Source of the DNA: Chrysaora quinquecirrha
Taxonomy: Eukaryota > Cnidaria > Scyphozoa > Semaeostomeae > Pelagiidae
Assembly (NCBI GenBank): GCA_014526335.1
Contig: JACTAT010000021.1
Span: 1,596,690 to 1,660,689, forward strand
DNA: 64,000 nucleotides
Direction of reading: 5' to 3'
The stretch's first letter is position 1. Each line of letters starts with the position of its first letter. Positions 1-15,100 of the stretch are shown in pieces. Under the pieces are notes generated by a model. That model did not search any database. It was not told the origin of the DNA and was given only the letters and a program-made list of their open reading frames with translations. The position numbers were made by a program, and so were the translations under genes.

Positions 1-130
1 TTGGGCTGTATGGCTTGGAGAGTTTCTCGGCGATTTCATTGAGCTCAATAGACACATCGTTTGCCCTCTGGTTTTGCAGGCCAGCTTCGCATCCAATCTA
101 CTGTTGTATGCCACTTGTGTAAAAATCTTT
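1..130 (+). mobile_element. tRNA-derived SINE, partial
   Basis: Matches the SINE at 11140-11292: GGGCTGTATGGCTTGGAGAG head, GAGCTCA box A zone, degenerate box B near 79-97, and the TATGCCACTTGTG tail. It ends 10 bases before the first KNTC1 exon. Confidence 0.6.
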
Positions 131-140
131 TTTTGAACAG

Positions 141-3100
141 GACATTCAATTACGATGAAGATGCAGCCATGCTGTTATACATCAGTACAGCTCTTTTGCC
201 ATCGCGATTATCAAAACATGACAGATTTAATGAAGATAAGATATGTGAAGCAATGACCCACGTGCAAAGTTCTGAAAATCTTTTCAACACGTTGCATTCG
301 TGTCTCAAATCGGTGAGTCCAATTTCTCTATGTTCTATTTATATCAAATGATTCTATTTTACTATAAGGAGGCCTATGAGCGTATCAAACCTTGCCCACC
401 ATGGGCTTAACTTCAAATCTAAGACACCTATAGGATATATGTGAGAACTAAGGGACATAATAGCTACTAGCACAGCGAAGGGAGTGCTGCTTCGAGCCTT
501 GTCAGGAGACTTTGACAGCCTAACACCAAGTAACGATACCTATCTAGAGCTCTCATTTAGGGCTATGAAGGGCGTTTAGTTAGGAGCATTCTGATTGGCT
601 GTTGGGGAATCCTCATCACTTCTTGTATGATTCGTCCACAGTTATGTTCTGGGTGGTCACAGTCATGGCTACCCAGAACATTCAGTGAAAGCCCGTGGAA
701 AGGAGCTAACCAATCAGAGAGCTTGTAACTAAAGGATCTAGACTTCTGCTGATTCACTGACCTCTGAAGGAGAATGACGTTAGACTTTTGAGAGTAATCC
801 CTAGCGCGATGGACCCCTACGAGATCCGTTCCTTGTCTAGTTGTCACATCTTTTGTAATTGAATGCTCGGTAATAGAGGGTCCACTATGTTGTTGTTAGT
901 TGTATGTTTTCCTAACCAAAAATGAAAGGCTATAAAATTGTTTATTTGCTCCACTATTTCGAGTATACACTGTCTCAAACAAACTTCTCCTGATAAGTGG
1001 TGACTATCATGTCTAATACGGAAACTTCTCCTTAGCTAAAATCACCTTTTTTTCGACAACTATAGAATTTGAAATACTACTTATATAACTCTACTTTGTT
1101 AACTATCTTTTTCACTTTTGCATAAAGATTAGTCCATATGATTATGAGAGACTCTCTTTGGTACTTGCCAAGATGAATGAGATTAGGCCAAAAACATTGG
1201 AAGTGGTAAATATGACATTAGATTAATTATCATCTTAAAATGACAATTTAAATCGAGAGTCCGCTACACTACTTTCACTACACTACACTACACTACACTA
1301 CACTACACTACATTTCACTACACTACACTACACTACACTGAACTACGCTACACTACAATACACTACACTACACTAACACTACACTACATTTCACACTACA
1401 CTACACTACGCTACACTACACACTACACTACACTACACTACACTACACTACACTACATTTCACTAAACTACACTACACTACACTACACTACACTACACTA
1501 CACTACACTACACTACACTACACTACACTCACTACACTACACTTCACTGAACTACACTACACTACACTACACTACACTACACACTACACTACACTACACT
1601 ACACTACATTTCACTTAACTACACTACACTGAACTACGCTACACTACAATACACTACATTAAATTTAACTACATTACACTGCACTTCACTACGCTACGCT
1701 ACACTACACTACAATATGCTATGCTACACTGCACTACACTACACTACATTTCACTCCACTATTCGTCGCTACACTTCACTACACTACACTGCACTACACT
1801 GCAATACACTACACAGAACTACAGTAGACTCCACTTCACTATAAAGAACTATGCTTTTTACTACACTATTAATTTATACTACATTTATGGTAGACTATAG
1901 TAGCAGATCAAACTACAATGTACTACACTGCTCTACACTACACAATACTACACTACACTCACATTACACTACACTGCACTAACCGAGACTAAAGTAGACC
2001 CCACTGCACTATAACGTACTACACTAGTCTACAGTGGACTACCCAACCACACTTCAGTAGATTACACCATAATACTCTGCATTAGACTACACCACTCTAC
2101 ACTACACTACAAAAGACTGCAGTAGACTCCACTGCGCTTTGTGCACTACAATGCAATGCATAATACTAAACTTTGTTCCTCCTTTCCCCTCTTCACTTAA
2201 TTGATTAATGTTAAAGTCTTTAAGTTTATTACACGTTCTTTCTCTCAAAGAGCTTCGATATGCAGTCTTTTTGCAAAATCTTTAACATGGCGATATTTTA
2301 CTTTTCTGTTTCAGATGATGTCGTTGTTGGGTTGTTTGTTAACTTATCAAAGATCCTGTCAGCCAGCTGAATATGAAATGAATTATTTGACACAATCTGA
2401 AGATGAACAGGTAATGTATTTTCAAACTTTTCTTTACTATCCGACGCTTTTGTCGTATGTGTTCATCCCATTTCATTGGAAAATAATCATGTTTGATTTG
2501 GGTTAATCGCCAGAAAAGTTAACTCCTTCAGTTTGATTTGATCAACGATTCAAATGAAAAGTAAGCCCCAAATCAGTTCTATTTAATGGACCGAATATTA
2601 ACCTAATAGTCTTTGAGTTGTAACAAACTTCAGGATAGTGAGGAATACTTTCCTAATATTTTGGTCTTAATAAAATGTTTTGCGTCTAACATTAATCCGA
2701 ATATAAACGTCAGAAACAGACCGAAACAACTAAGATGGAATATAAATCCAGATGCTGATCAAAATGCACCAGTGATAAAGTGACGCCAAATTGGCATTGT
2801 GTTTTAAACAACAATCAGTTTGTGGGATACAGTGGGATGACCAAATAAATTAATTGAAGAGTCCAAGTGAGAAAACGAACTCTTGTGTCTACACTGAACT
2901 GGCCTTTTAGTGGTGTTGATGTGGAAAGATTCCAAATGAAACTAAGATCTTGCTTTGCCAATTATTTAGAACACCTGTTCTCTGTATTACCATAATGCAA
3001 GTTGTTAATTTTAATCGTTATATTTTGTAATACTGCTTGTGAAATTGAGCTGAATGTCTTCTTTCTACAGCTTCTACGAGGTTCAGCGAATGTCCTCCCT

Positions 3101-6100
3101 GAGGCAGCCAAAACTCGTTTGCCATTCCATCCATTGATAGAAGGACAACCTTGGAAAATACTTTGTAAGTTCAATTCAATTCAATTCAATTCAATAAATT
3201 AATGACTTACTCACTGGTGGAGTATCGTCATATAGAAACAGAACGTATAAAAAGTTTAAAGTAAGTCTAAGATTAATGAACTGACTTTTTACCTATATTT
3301 TACTCTTGGGAGCGACTTTATGGAGTTGGGGAAAAGTTCTTGTCTGTTTGCTGTCGTGAAATTAATCGTTTGAGATGATGCAACGTGAGTCCCAAGTATT
3401 GTTTAAATACAGTAATCTATTGCTCTCTTGTGTAATTTTATGATCAATCAGTAGATGTGTAATAAAAAGATAAAATTAATATTTTCTAGCTCCTGAACTA
3501 AAATCAGAAGACACAGTGAGAAAAATTGAATCTATTGCTGAATGCATTAAGGTGAACGAATGTTAAACATTAAATTTTGACTTATTTGCCATTCTTCAGT
3601 CATTCTTTTGGAGAAACTTTGCCCTTTACATAACAATGCAACCCAATTGTAGGCTACTAGAATTCGGCTCAAAAGGCCACTAGAATTCACAATAGGTACT
3701 GCCTGTAATTTTTTATTTGTTAGAATACCCACGACGCCATCTTTGCCTCTTTTTGATGTCATACTCTCGTTTTCATTTCAGCTTGACTTGGATCAGTTAT
3801 ATACAACATCAATCCATAACATTGTCAGCACATCTCTCCAACTGGATAAAAATCAAAACAGTGACATGAAAGACTCTGAAACGAAATTCAAATTTGAGAA
3901 CATCAAAGGTCTCCTTCGCAGTGTTTCCAATCCTGAAATGGCTATCGCAGCAGCTAAATGGGTAGCAAAGTCATTACCTACAGGTAAAATAAAATCTGAG
4001 TATTATCATATGCTCATTGATAAATTTTGTTTACAAGAGGGACAACATACCTTCTCGACGAAGGGCTGCGATAGCGGAAATGTTTCAAAACTTCAAGATA
4101 TAGAGCTTTCGATACAAAATTCGTATTAAGCATTCGAAATTTCGTCTAAGTAAAAGCTCTTGTATTATTGATTTATGAGCGTTCAGTGTTCATTATTGTA
4201 TAACTGCTCAGATCAGTCAGGGGAATTGTTTCACTAACAGTCACCTTTTAAGGTCAAAGGCTCGGGAACTTCGAACTTCGAACTACCAATGGACAAGCGC
4301 TAGGACAGTGAACTTTGCACTTAGACTAAGCTTGAATGCTTAGAATTCAATCCCGGCGGCCTTTCATTTAAATGATCTTTTCTGTCCAATCTTGTGACTT
4401 TTTCACAGAGAAGATCAATCATTTTTTGTTCGCTTTTGAACAGGAGATGAGAAAGTCAAAGCTTTAAAATCTTGTGTCGAACTTTGCAAAAACTTGGAGA
4501 AACGGTGCGATGACAAAGTAAGTAGATCATAAAGAAAACATTTCTATTGTTTCACTAAGATTCAGAAGTCGTCCCAGAATTGGATGTGCCAGTACGACTT
4601 GTGTACGACATCACAGCCTCGACACTTTGACTCAGACATCATGCCGTGCCCTTCTCTGCATTCTTTTGGCTTTAGCTGCAAATTCTGTACGTCAGACGTG
4701 CAAGTTAGAGGACGGTCTGCGTTTACTTCATAAGTTCTGACCTGGCATTGGACTCTACGTCTGAATCAATGCTGTTTTGCTGTGGAGTCACTGCCTTTGC
4801 TGCAGCACGGCTAAATGGGTCTTGCTATTTCAACTTCGAGCTAATATGACCGATTGAGTTACGCATCTTGCTGCTGCGGGGGTCAGCTCGACTCTTGAAC
4901 TGTGATTGAATCTGAACTAGGCCTAATCTTGAAACTTGCAAACGTTTTCACAATAAGTCCATCTTTACAGCAAGCACCTTCCGTTTGATACATGCACGGT
5001 CTTCGATATCCGTCAATTTTGATCTACATCTGCCCTTTTAATCTAGGGTAAACCTGCCCCACCTATACTTCTATCTCTATCTCTTTGAGGATTTACAAAA
5101 AGTGAAAGACTGGAGCAAAAGGCTTGGTGATCTATGTAGAAGGATAGAAATTGAGGCAGTTTTGAGTAAATATGGAATTAAGGATGAAAAGTACATGAAT
5201 TTAACTCAACAACCTGCAACTTTAATTTGCAATTTGTATGAAGATTATGGATGTAAAGCAGAGATTATTAATGGCAGAGTCGTGGGAATACCAAGTAAGT
5301 TATTAGCTACTATTACCCCCGTCCAGATCTACTTTTCCATTAATAAACAATACGAACTGATATGTTTCCAGGAAGCTAGTAAAGTTACTCTGTTCACCAA
5401 TGTTGTGTTGATTGCAGCTCTTCCAAAGTACCGTGGAGTGAGTTGGTTTGTCATCCATCTGGAAAGTCACACATCCAAATGTAGACCTCATAAGGCCAAG
5501 CGTAACTTGTCCGTCTCCCAAACGGAAACTGATTAAACCACTTGCCCCCTTACTCCATGAAACCCCCTGAAACCCCTGTCGTGCCTCAGTTGGATACCGT
5601 CTTATGGAGAATATCGTTTAGGAAATTTGCTGTGATGAGAATTCATCCTTTTTAGTAATTCTTCAAATTTTAGTTATTTTCAATTTATAGTTACTTACAA
5701 AACATTACTTATGACTTTTAATTCATTTTTTGTAGATATTCATGAATTGGCAGAGGAAATATCAATCATCAGTAGCATTGCTCTGAAGAAAATTCACGTC
5801 TATCTGCTTGAGGTAAATGAATCGCCCCCCCTCCCCCTGCAGATCTTTTTTTTACGAAACCCTCGTTTCTCCAGCGACTTTCATATGCTTTATGAATTCT
5901 ATATTGTTTTTTATATGAAGTTTTCTTATTAAAACAGAAATGGCTGCCAAGCGCTCACAAGTCTCGTTCTCAGGATACTACTTTGGATACTACTGCCATG
6001 GTAAGCTTGAAATTGAGGCTCCTCGAATTCATTATCAATACAATAAACCCATTACCCCAGCTGAGGGCAATCATCTTTCTCTCTCAGTGCCTTGATACCC

Positions 6101-9100
6101 TGTTCCTGTTGGCTTACCGACATCATCCACCAAGATCACTGTTCTCCACCCTCATATTAAATTTTGGCTTGCCTTTGAGTTGTGCAAAACTTCAAGATGG
6201 CGATGAATAGGGGAAAAATTTCTGGTTATACTTAAAGCTTTTAACCTGACACTCCACCGAGTATAAACGTCAGAAACATCCTAAAACAACTGGCAAAGGC
6301 AGAATCTACGCCCAGAGCCCATATATTAATCTAAATGCACCAATCAGAAAAGTGAACTCAAGCTTCATCGTTCTGATTGGTTCATTTCGATCCGCAACTG
6401 GGTATGAATGCAGCTTCTGCAATAATGATCACAAATGTACCACCCATATATCCAAAAACAATTTACCCTTAGAATTAAAAATCATTTATGAATAAGTGCA
6501 CTATCCGCTTTTGTAAATGTTTAAGCAAAGCCTGTAAATTGAGGACAAGGCATGTAAAAGGTAGCCTAAAGTGGTATAAACCCAGTCCTTAAAGGCAATC
6601 GACAGATATAAAAGTGGCTTAAGCCATCCATCAATCAAAATTGAATAAGAGAAGAATAGTAAAATTGCCTTTTGTGTAGGAATTCAAGAGAGCTGTTTTG
6701 TCTTCATGGAACTGACCTTCCTCTTATGCACGTCTATTGCCTTTAAGTCTAGAAGTTAATTTCCTGTATCTCAGTGTACCATATCGTTCTCTAAGAAGTT
6801 AATTGTAGATTATTTCTTATATCTGCAAGTTCGTACAAAGTGGAACTACTGGTGGATGATTCTTAATATCTTTAAATGATGTTAATTTATAATCTTCATT
6901 TCTCAAAGCAGTTGGAAATGTCAATGATTTGTGAAGAAGATGACTCTAAAGTTGATGAAAATAACTTAAAAAGGTTGGTTTTTTTACTTCTGCCAATTCT
7001 GGAGAATTTGGTTCTATGTCTTGATTACTGAAGCTTGATGATGGATAAAGCTATGACTGAGACTTGTCGCGCGTAAAACTGTATCCGGCGTGTCTCCCAG
7101 GGTGGCCAAACATGCAAGTGATAAGCGAGCAACATGTCCTCCTAGTCTTGGAGACAAGAAGCGTTTTTGTTGTCTCCCAGAAACATTTTCGTGTCTTTTG
7201 CTACAAATTTTGTCGCGCGCTACAAGGTTTCCGAGATAGCTAAACCGGGAGACATCGAGAGTACATCAATATCGCGCACGACATGTTTCCTAGTTTAGTC
7301 AGGCCTAAAGACGCACATTGAGATCTAGGTCAGTGTAATTCTACGTGGAAACATAAATCAATTGTTTTTGTTTTGTATCTTTTAGAGTTATTTACATCAT
7401 GAATAACAGTTCTCAAGAGAAGAACTCTGAATTCCTATTGCATTTTGCATTCAAAGTAAGACTAAGATTTGAAATTTTCTTGCTCAACTTTTTATTTGCT
7501 TGCTTGGTTGCCCGACCAAAATAATTCGTAAAACTACCTACAAACAAATTTCCTAGAAATGTAAAAAAGTAAATGTTCAAGTGAAAAATGCTATATAAAA
7601 TGAATATCGTGATAAACAGCGGAAACATCTTTCGGGCATACTTAAAAGCTTTTCTCGTCTGACACTCCTCAGAGTATGAACGTCAGAAACAGACCGAAGG
7701 GGCGGAATTTATACCCAGATTCAGGTTGTAAAGCACCAATCATAAAGTAGTGCTGAATTGGCATTCTGCTTTAAACACCAATCAGCTGCACGATACAGCC
7801 GGAAGATCAATAGAATTAGCTGGAGAGTCCAAGTGAGAAAACGAACTTTTTCTTTCTGCACTCTCTTTGAATGACTATAGGTGCTAAATAAGTGACTAAA
7901 TTTGCTACTTTTTTATCTTCAGGAAGTATCTTCAACAGTAACAAATGTGTGTAGAATCAGAGCATTGCAAGCTCTGTTCACTTTGGTTTCTGTGACAAAA
8001 TTGAGGATACAGCTGCAAAACCTCTTGATGAAATCAGGTATAAATTAATTTGTATGATGTTTATCACTTCGTCATCATCACCACCATTCAATACGCCCTT
8101 GTCTTGACTAGACATGGAGCGCCCAGTAGACCTTTTCAAAGAGGTCTGGGTCGGCGCGACATTTTTCTGAAAGATGACCGACATCTTGGGCGAGAGAATC
8201 CCCCCCCCCCCACATGCAAAGACCGGGATTGTGGTCGCGTAAGGAGAGGTAATGCAGCAACTTTTGCTAAAATTCACGAAAAATTGAAGTAAAGGAGAGA
8301 AAAAGAATCTACGAAAATAGATGTTGAAAATTTCTGTGGAAAGTCTGAATTAAAATTTGCTGTACTTCCTCTCATGATGCGCAAGAAATCGATGTGTTGC
8401 CATGATGAGAGTATTCCCTTTCTCAAAATTTCTGCGTCTTCCAGAAGAATGTTGCGCCGACACAGATCTCTTTGAAAAGGCCAATCATAGGATTCTGGCA
8501 GCTCGAAAGCTGAACTGGATGCATGTTATAGACCGTATACTGTCAAAACTAATTTGTCAACATAGGAGAGTGGACGGCCACGATAACTGTAGGCTAGGAG
8601 AAGTGATCCCGACAAAATTCGAGCCTGCGCTTACGACCTATCAGTCGTGACCTGCACCGACACCAATACACTTGGATTGTTAGCATCTTCTGATTAGATT
8701 GCTGCTGTGGTGATTAAACTCTGACCAAACATTTTTGCTTGCTGAAACTCTTGAAAAACATCACCTACTGTAACAAATACTGATTCTCATGCAATGTTTT
8801 TGTAGCCAAATGTTCAAACATTATTTGACAAGCAAATTTCAGATGTTTGACAAACAATTTTTGCTCATTTGGCCTTGACCTAACGATCTCAGTACTCAAT
8901 ACGCTTCAATACGACGCAGTTACACTTTCGAAAGAACTGTTGATTTTCGTTTTCCACCGCAGGCATTATCTTACATCATTGATCTATCTTGCTGAACTCG
9001 AAGAGCTTCATCTACCACAAACTATGCCAGCATTTTTAAGATGTAAAAAAGATGGACTCGTCAAAGGTCTTTGGAGGAATCACAGTCATGAACCTAAGGT

Positions 9101-12100
9101 GTTTATTCGTATTTCCTTTTTGTTATTTTATATTTGTTGAAGAAGAATGTTCATTTGCTCTTGTTTACTGTAGATCGTTCGAGTATCTTAACCATGAACT
9201 AAAACATAGAATTGCTCTTTTTCAGGGAATACGATTGATTGGTGATTTGTGCTTGGATTATAGAATCTACGATCCGCAACTTTGGAACATATTGCTTCCT
9301 CAATTTCTCTCCTTCGGAATGGTAATCAGTCTCATTCTCCTCGCATTTTACCGTCTGTGATAGTTGCAGAGCATTTCAAGTCACTCTATCCTATTCTATT
9401 CGAGAGTAAAAACTTATTCATGTAATAATATTTTTGTTTCCTCTGCAGAATGAATATCTTCGCCACACATTAGTTGTTCTATCAGGAATTCCAGAGCTTA
9501 GAGAGGTACACCACCTTAATCTATTATTCTTACTTACCATATTTCAACGTCCTGCTCTGTGGCTCCACCTTAACAGATGTATTCAGCGCCATTTATTTCT
9601 CTGGGATGAAACGGTGTATTTAGCAACATTAGAACCTAAGTAACTAGTTAAGTAATGGAGACCTCAACCCTGGCTGTGACGCTACCGTCGCTGGGGCTCA
9701 AACCCCGACCTTACTGAGCTTCAAACAACACGAGCCAGCTGGATTAGGCGTCACCCACAACACCTTCAACAAAATCAATTAGTCTCAATTTGTAGTCTCA
9801 ATAACTTCTTGGAGGAGTAACTATATTCTGTTTGTCATCAATAGATTCCATGCCTTGCCAAAATGTGGAGAGGGATGATCCTATCCCCACTGACATCAGG
9901 TATGTAGCTTCCACCTTTATCTTCTTTTACTTTCCTTTTTTCAAAACAACCTTTGATTCTGCAATTTCCTTTACTCCAACTCAGCTTCAACTCTGTGTTA
10001 AACATCCCTGGCTAGATAAGCTTGCTTTTCCTGGGCCATAACAGGATGCAAATCTAGTTTTCATATATTGTCATAGATGATTTATGTGTTGTTCCATCTG
10101 ACCCAAACTAGAATTCTCTGTCTTGTCCATTACTATCTTCTCTAGCCGTTGAAGCTGGAATGGGGCTGTTGTGGTATACTTCTCTTTATAATAATATTTG
10201 CTCTAACTTGCCGTCTCTCCGTAGTTTCAGTCCCAATGTCAGAAGAAGAGGAATTGCAGTGTCTTGAATCAGCTAACTTGTTGCAACGGTATGTCTTAGA
10301 CGTCTGTCACATGCAAAAATAGTTTAAAGATTTGACTACCTGTATAATTGCCACTACTAGGCGTGGACATGTACCAAAAGCAGACCAAGTATTTTCTATC
10401 GAAAGGGCTCATGATTTGTGTATGGATTTTCTATCCTCTCGTTTGACTTAATCGTGTTTCGGCTATGTCCAGCCTTCTCCAGCACCATACATATTAATGT
10501 ATATATTGGTCATGTCAAACGGGAAGAGACCCTTGAGAAAAATCAAACGTCGTATACAAAATACCGTGTAGAGATTGTCCTAAATCATATATAGGACAAT
10601 CGAAAAGAGAGACAGGAACTAGGCTCAAAGAACATAAATCGAATGTGAACCATGGTCGAACTGACAAAAGTGATCTTGCCAATCATTGTTGGACGGAAAA
10701 ACACCAGATGGATTGGGATAACATTTCAGTGATTGATGAAGATAAGAACTGGAAAAACAGACTTGTTAAAGAAAGCATTCACTCAGTTCTATCAACTCCT
10801 TGTATCAATCAAGTATCCTACTCAATCCCAGAAATCTGGTTGAATAACATCAAAAGTTGCACTGAACGCAATTTTGGCGCCACAAATTTTAGAAATTGAG
10901 CGCCAAAACCGAGCTTCCTCGCAGGTCCGGTTAATTTCACAACTTTCGAAGTCAAATAGCCGAAGGCTGTCCTCCCATTTGACCTTGTCGTGTTTCGGCT
11001 ATGTTGAGCCTTTGTCAGCACTATACATATTTGTATATATGAGTCATATCAGGCGGGAGGAGAGCAAGGCATCTTTTAAGGGGGCCTGCTGGGCCAAATG
11101 GTCCGCCAATACATATGTTCAACTATATGCCTTGAGGGGGGCTTGGGCTGTATGACTTTGAGAGTTAATCGATGGTTTCATTGAGCTCTGTAACTCAGTG
11201 GAAACGTTGTTTGCTCTTTTGTTTGTGTTGAACCTGGACTGTTCCAGGTTCGAATCCCATCTATTGTGGTATGCCACTTGTGGAAAAATCAGTACAGGGC
11301 CAATAATTTCTCTTATAAAATAAAAAACCTAGCTGTGCTGTATGCAAAACTTGATCTATGAAACACCACATTGGTTGACCTAATAAAGCTATCTTTAATT
11401 CTCTTTACAGTTGTCCTGTGATTTTGGATTTGGATTTGAAAAATATTGCTGATCGTTATTATAAAATTGGAATGTTTTCACAAGCATTGTCTTGCCTTTC
11501 ATTAATACCTGATGGAACAATAAGAAATCAATGCTTGCAGGTTGGTAAACAATAGTCATTGTTTTTTGCCGATCTTGCCATTGTATCTCATTGTTTTCAT
11601 TGTTGAATTCGATTGTTTTCGACATTGTTTTCCATGATCTCATTGTTTTCATTGTTTTCATTGTTCGATTCCATTGTCTTCAACATTGTTTTCAAAGAAT
11701 CTTGTCTTTCCCTTAATCAGAAAGTTCTTGAAGACGTTGGGTGTTTTGCTGTGCTGAATCAAATTGAACAAGAACGAAAACGAGGCAGACTTGATGGCCA
11801 TCTTGATCACGTGAGTTTCTTATTGTCAGTCATAATGATAATCATATCTTGAACTCTTATACGAAGTTAAGTCCGCGACCTAATGATTGAGTTCCACTAT
11901 CGGCAGGCCTGCACACCCGGACACCCGGACTGTTTAATCATAAGTTGAACGCTTAGACCATTTAGCAAAATCACCCATAAAATTTTGCTGAAATTTCGCA
12001 AGTGTAGAATGTGACCATCGAAATAGACTTCGAACGGCCTGTAGATTGGTATCGTATCTGATTGGTCAGTTAAACAAAAGAAACAATATACATTGTTTTG

Positions 12101-15100
12101 TGAGATCTGCGAAGTAGGTGTTCCATGTCACATGATCATGCAAATAAGCATGTGTTGTTCAATCGAAATTGACCTTTCAAAAAATAAAATATCTTATCTT
12201 ATATAATTGCTTCAGGGTTGGGATGATGATAAATTCAGATCTATGTACTAAGCTTATTTGGATATTAAAGGGGATTAACAATTTTTTTTTCATTAAATTT
12301 TATTAAAAATCATGCATAAAATATACCTTAATTATCTTATACTATTAATCAGAATATTAAAATCATAATAAATGGTTTTTAGTTTTAAAAACATTTAAAA
12401 TCTAATGCAGTAAATAACAGTTTGAAATTTTAAACTAAAGAGAAACATATTGGTTATTCATTTTCATTATAAGGACATCAGAAGCTAATTTGATCTTAAA
12501 TTTGGTTAGTTGGTTTCAAATGTAAATTTAACTTGTAAATCTTTAAATCTATATTGTCATAAAGGATAGATTAATTTCTTTCCTTTTATTTGTATCTAGC
12601 ACATTGGTTAGCGTAATAATTATAAATTGAGTAAGGGTAAAGAATTCCAATATATTTAATGTCTAAGATAGTTCAAATATGAAGATTTGATCGATAATAG
12701 AGATCATGATCCAGAGTAAATGATGTGAATAAGATGTTTGATCAAATTGAATCACATCGGTGAATTTCAAAGGCATGTGATTGATCCTAAGTTAATCGTT
12801 AATAAAAACTTCGATTAGGAAATCCATATCTTATGAAATATAAGATGTTTGGTTCATTTTTTTATTTCTTTTGACTATGAATTAAAACTTTTATTTTCTA
12901 CTGGTGTACGACAATTGATGGGTTATGGCATGATGGAGGAACCAGCGACAATTTCACTGAGCTTAAATAGTTCAATGAATCACTCTAGGATAGTTTATCC
13001 ACGAATATCATACTATACGCAGTTTTTTTTATAAGCAACCGCTTATAAGCAACTAAGATATAGAAGACCTAAAAGCTTAAGCAACGTAAAGTACCACAGG
13101 AAAAAAACCTAAGCAACTTTTTAAATTTTCGATACTGTTATTTATATCACTGTAAGAAATCGAGGATTGATCAAAATAGAAGCTATTTCCATTCATTTGT
13201 CCTCAAAACTTGCATATAAACGGAGCCTTTCTCGTTAAGTGAGGGGTTTCCGTTTAACTTTCAATACCAAGTCTCAAATGGTAACAATATCAGCAGGGAG
13301 AAATGATTCCAGTCATTTTTCGTGGAACGTAAGATTTTGCTGTTTTTCTAGCCTCTATACTATTCTTAGGGCAAATAAGATACAGTTAAAATTAAGCAAC
13401 TATTAAGCAACTTTTGCTACTAAAAGGTGGCCATAAAAGGTCCAAAAATAAGCAACTTTTTGAACTAGGGCCGAGCGAAGTTGCTTATAAAATAACTGCG
13501 TGTACAACTGATAGGATTCAGACTTGGACTGCATGACAAGAGAGCCAACGACCATTCCACTGAGCTTAACAGCCCAATAAATCCTCGAGTAACTCTCCAA
13601 GTCATACAGCCCAAGCCTTCTTCTGTACCGTACACATTATGTACATCGTTCGTGAAGGCAGACGCATACCATACCACATACCACAGTAGATGGGATTGGA
13701 ACCTAGACTGCATGACCTGGGAGCCAACGATGTTTCCAGTAAGCTTAAGTGTTCCATGAAATCGCCGAGTAACTCTTCAACTCATACACCCTAAGTCTCT
13801 TCTTCCGTTCGGCTTTATGCTTCTGGCAATGTTAAGCCTTCTTCTGTACCATGCACTTTTGTATTTATCATTCATGAAGGCAAACACTTTAAGATGAATT
13901 TGTCTGCGAATGACATACCACTATAGGCCTTCTCGAGTACCATATATATCGTGTTTATTGTTTATGAATGGCACTAGGATAGATTTTTCAACATGTGGCA
14001 TACCACAATAGATGGGATTCGAACCTGGACTGCATGACCAGAGAGCCAATGACGTTTTAATTGAGCTATCCAGCTCAATGAAATCGCCAAGTGACTCTCC
14101 AAGTTATACAGTCGTTGGCTCTCTGATCATGCAGTCTAGGTTCCAATCCGATCTACATATTTTGGTATGTCTCTCTTGGAAAATCTATCCTAGTGCCATT
14201 CATAAATAATGAAGACGATGTGTATGGTATTCAAGAAGGCCGAACATGACCAAAAGGTTACTCGAAAATTTCATCGGGTCTTTTAGCTCAGTGGAATCGT
14301 CGTTGGCTCTCTGGTCATGCATTCCAGGTTCTAACCCCATCTACTGTGGTAGGGCACTGGTGGAAAAATTAATAAAATTTAGATGTTGAAATGTAAAGCC
14401 ATTAGCAAATAGATTTCTCTGCAAGAAAAACACAGCAGACCTTTGTCATGTTGTAATCATATGGAAATGAGAACACACAAAAGAGAAATAACTGTAACAG
14501 GCCAATTGTACAAATAATATTCATATATTGAGACCAAACATTAAGATTCTCTAATAACGTTAAACAAAGGCCCTAATCCTAAGCTTGAAATTGAAATATA
14601 CAAAGATTTAGCAAGCAAATATTCGTCATGTGATTCATTTAGCATGGTGGTTTTGAGGAGATCTTCTACTGATTGCTTGTTCTGGTGACAATCGAGATAC
14701 AAGTGTGTTATCAAATGAATATGTAATAAACTTCTTCAAGGAGGTCTGGTTCGGCGCGACATTTTCTGGAAGATGGTAGACATTTCATGTCAGGGAATCC
14801 CCTCCGCGTGCAACAAGTTGAATTACGGTCATTTCAGGAGAGGTAATGCAGCAAATTTTGTGGTTCATTATAGCATCTCCATCTCATACCATATTCATTG
14901 GCATCTTTATTCCTCATCAGCATCTTCCTTTCATGTCGTATTCTTTTGCATCTTCATTTCATACAATATTCATTTGCATCTTCATTTCATACCATATTCA
15001 TTTGCATCTGCTTTTCGTTGTGTATTCATTAGCTTTTTTATTCATTAGCATCTTCATTTTAAACTATATTCATTAGCATCTTCATATCGAATTCTTAGCA

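Noticed and set aside
61..351. First open frame taken as a whole as a KNTC1 exon
   Set aside because: Bases up to about 130 are SINE sequence; the exon starts at the acceptor at 140/141.
14012..14209. Possible tRNA genes at the box A/box B sequences
   Set aside because: Boxes A and B are present but the copies do not fold into a cloverleaf by eye and share a long non-tRNA tail; they are SINEs.
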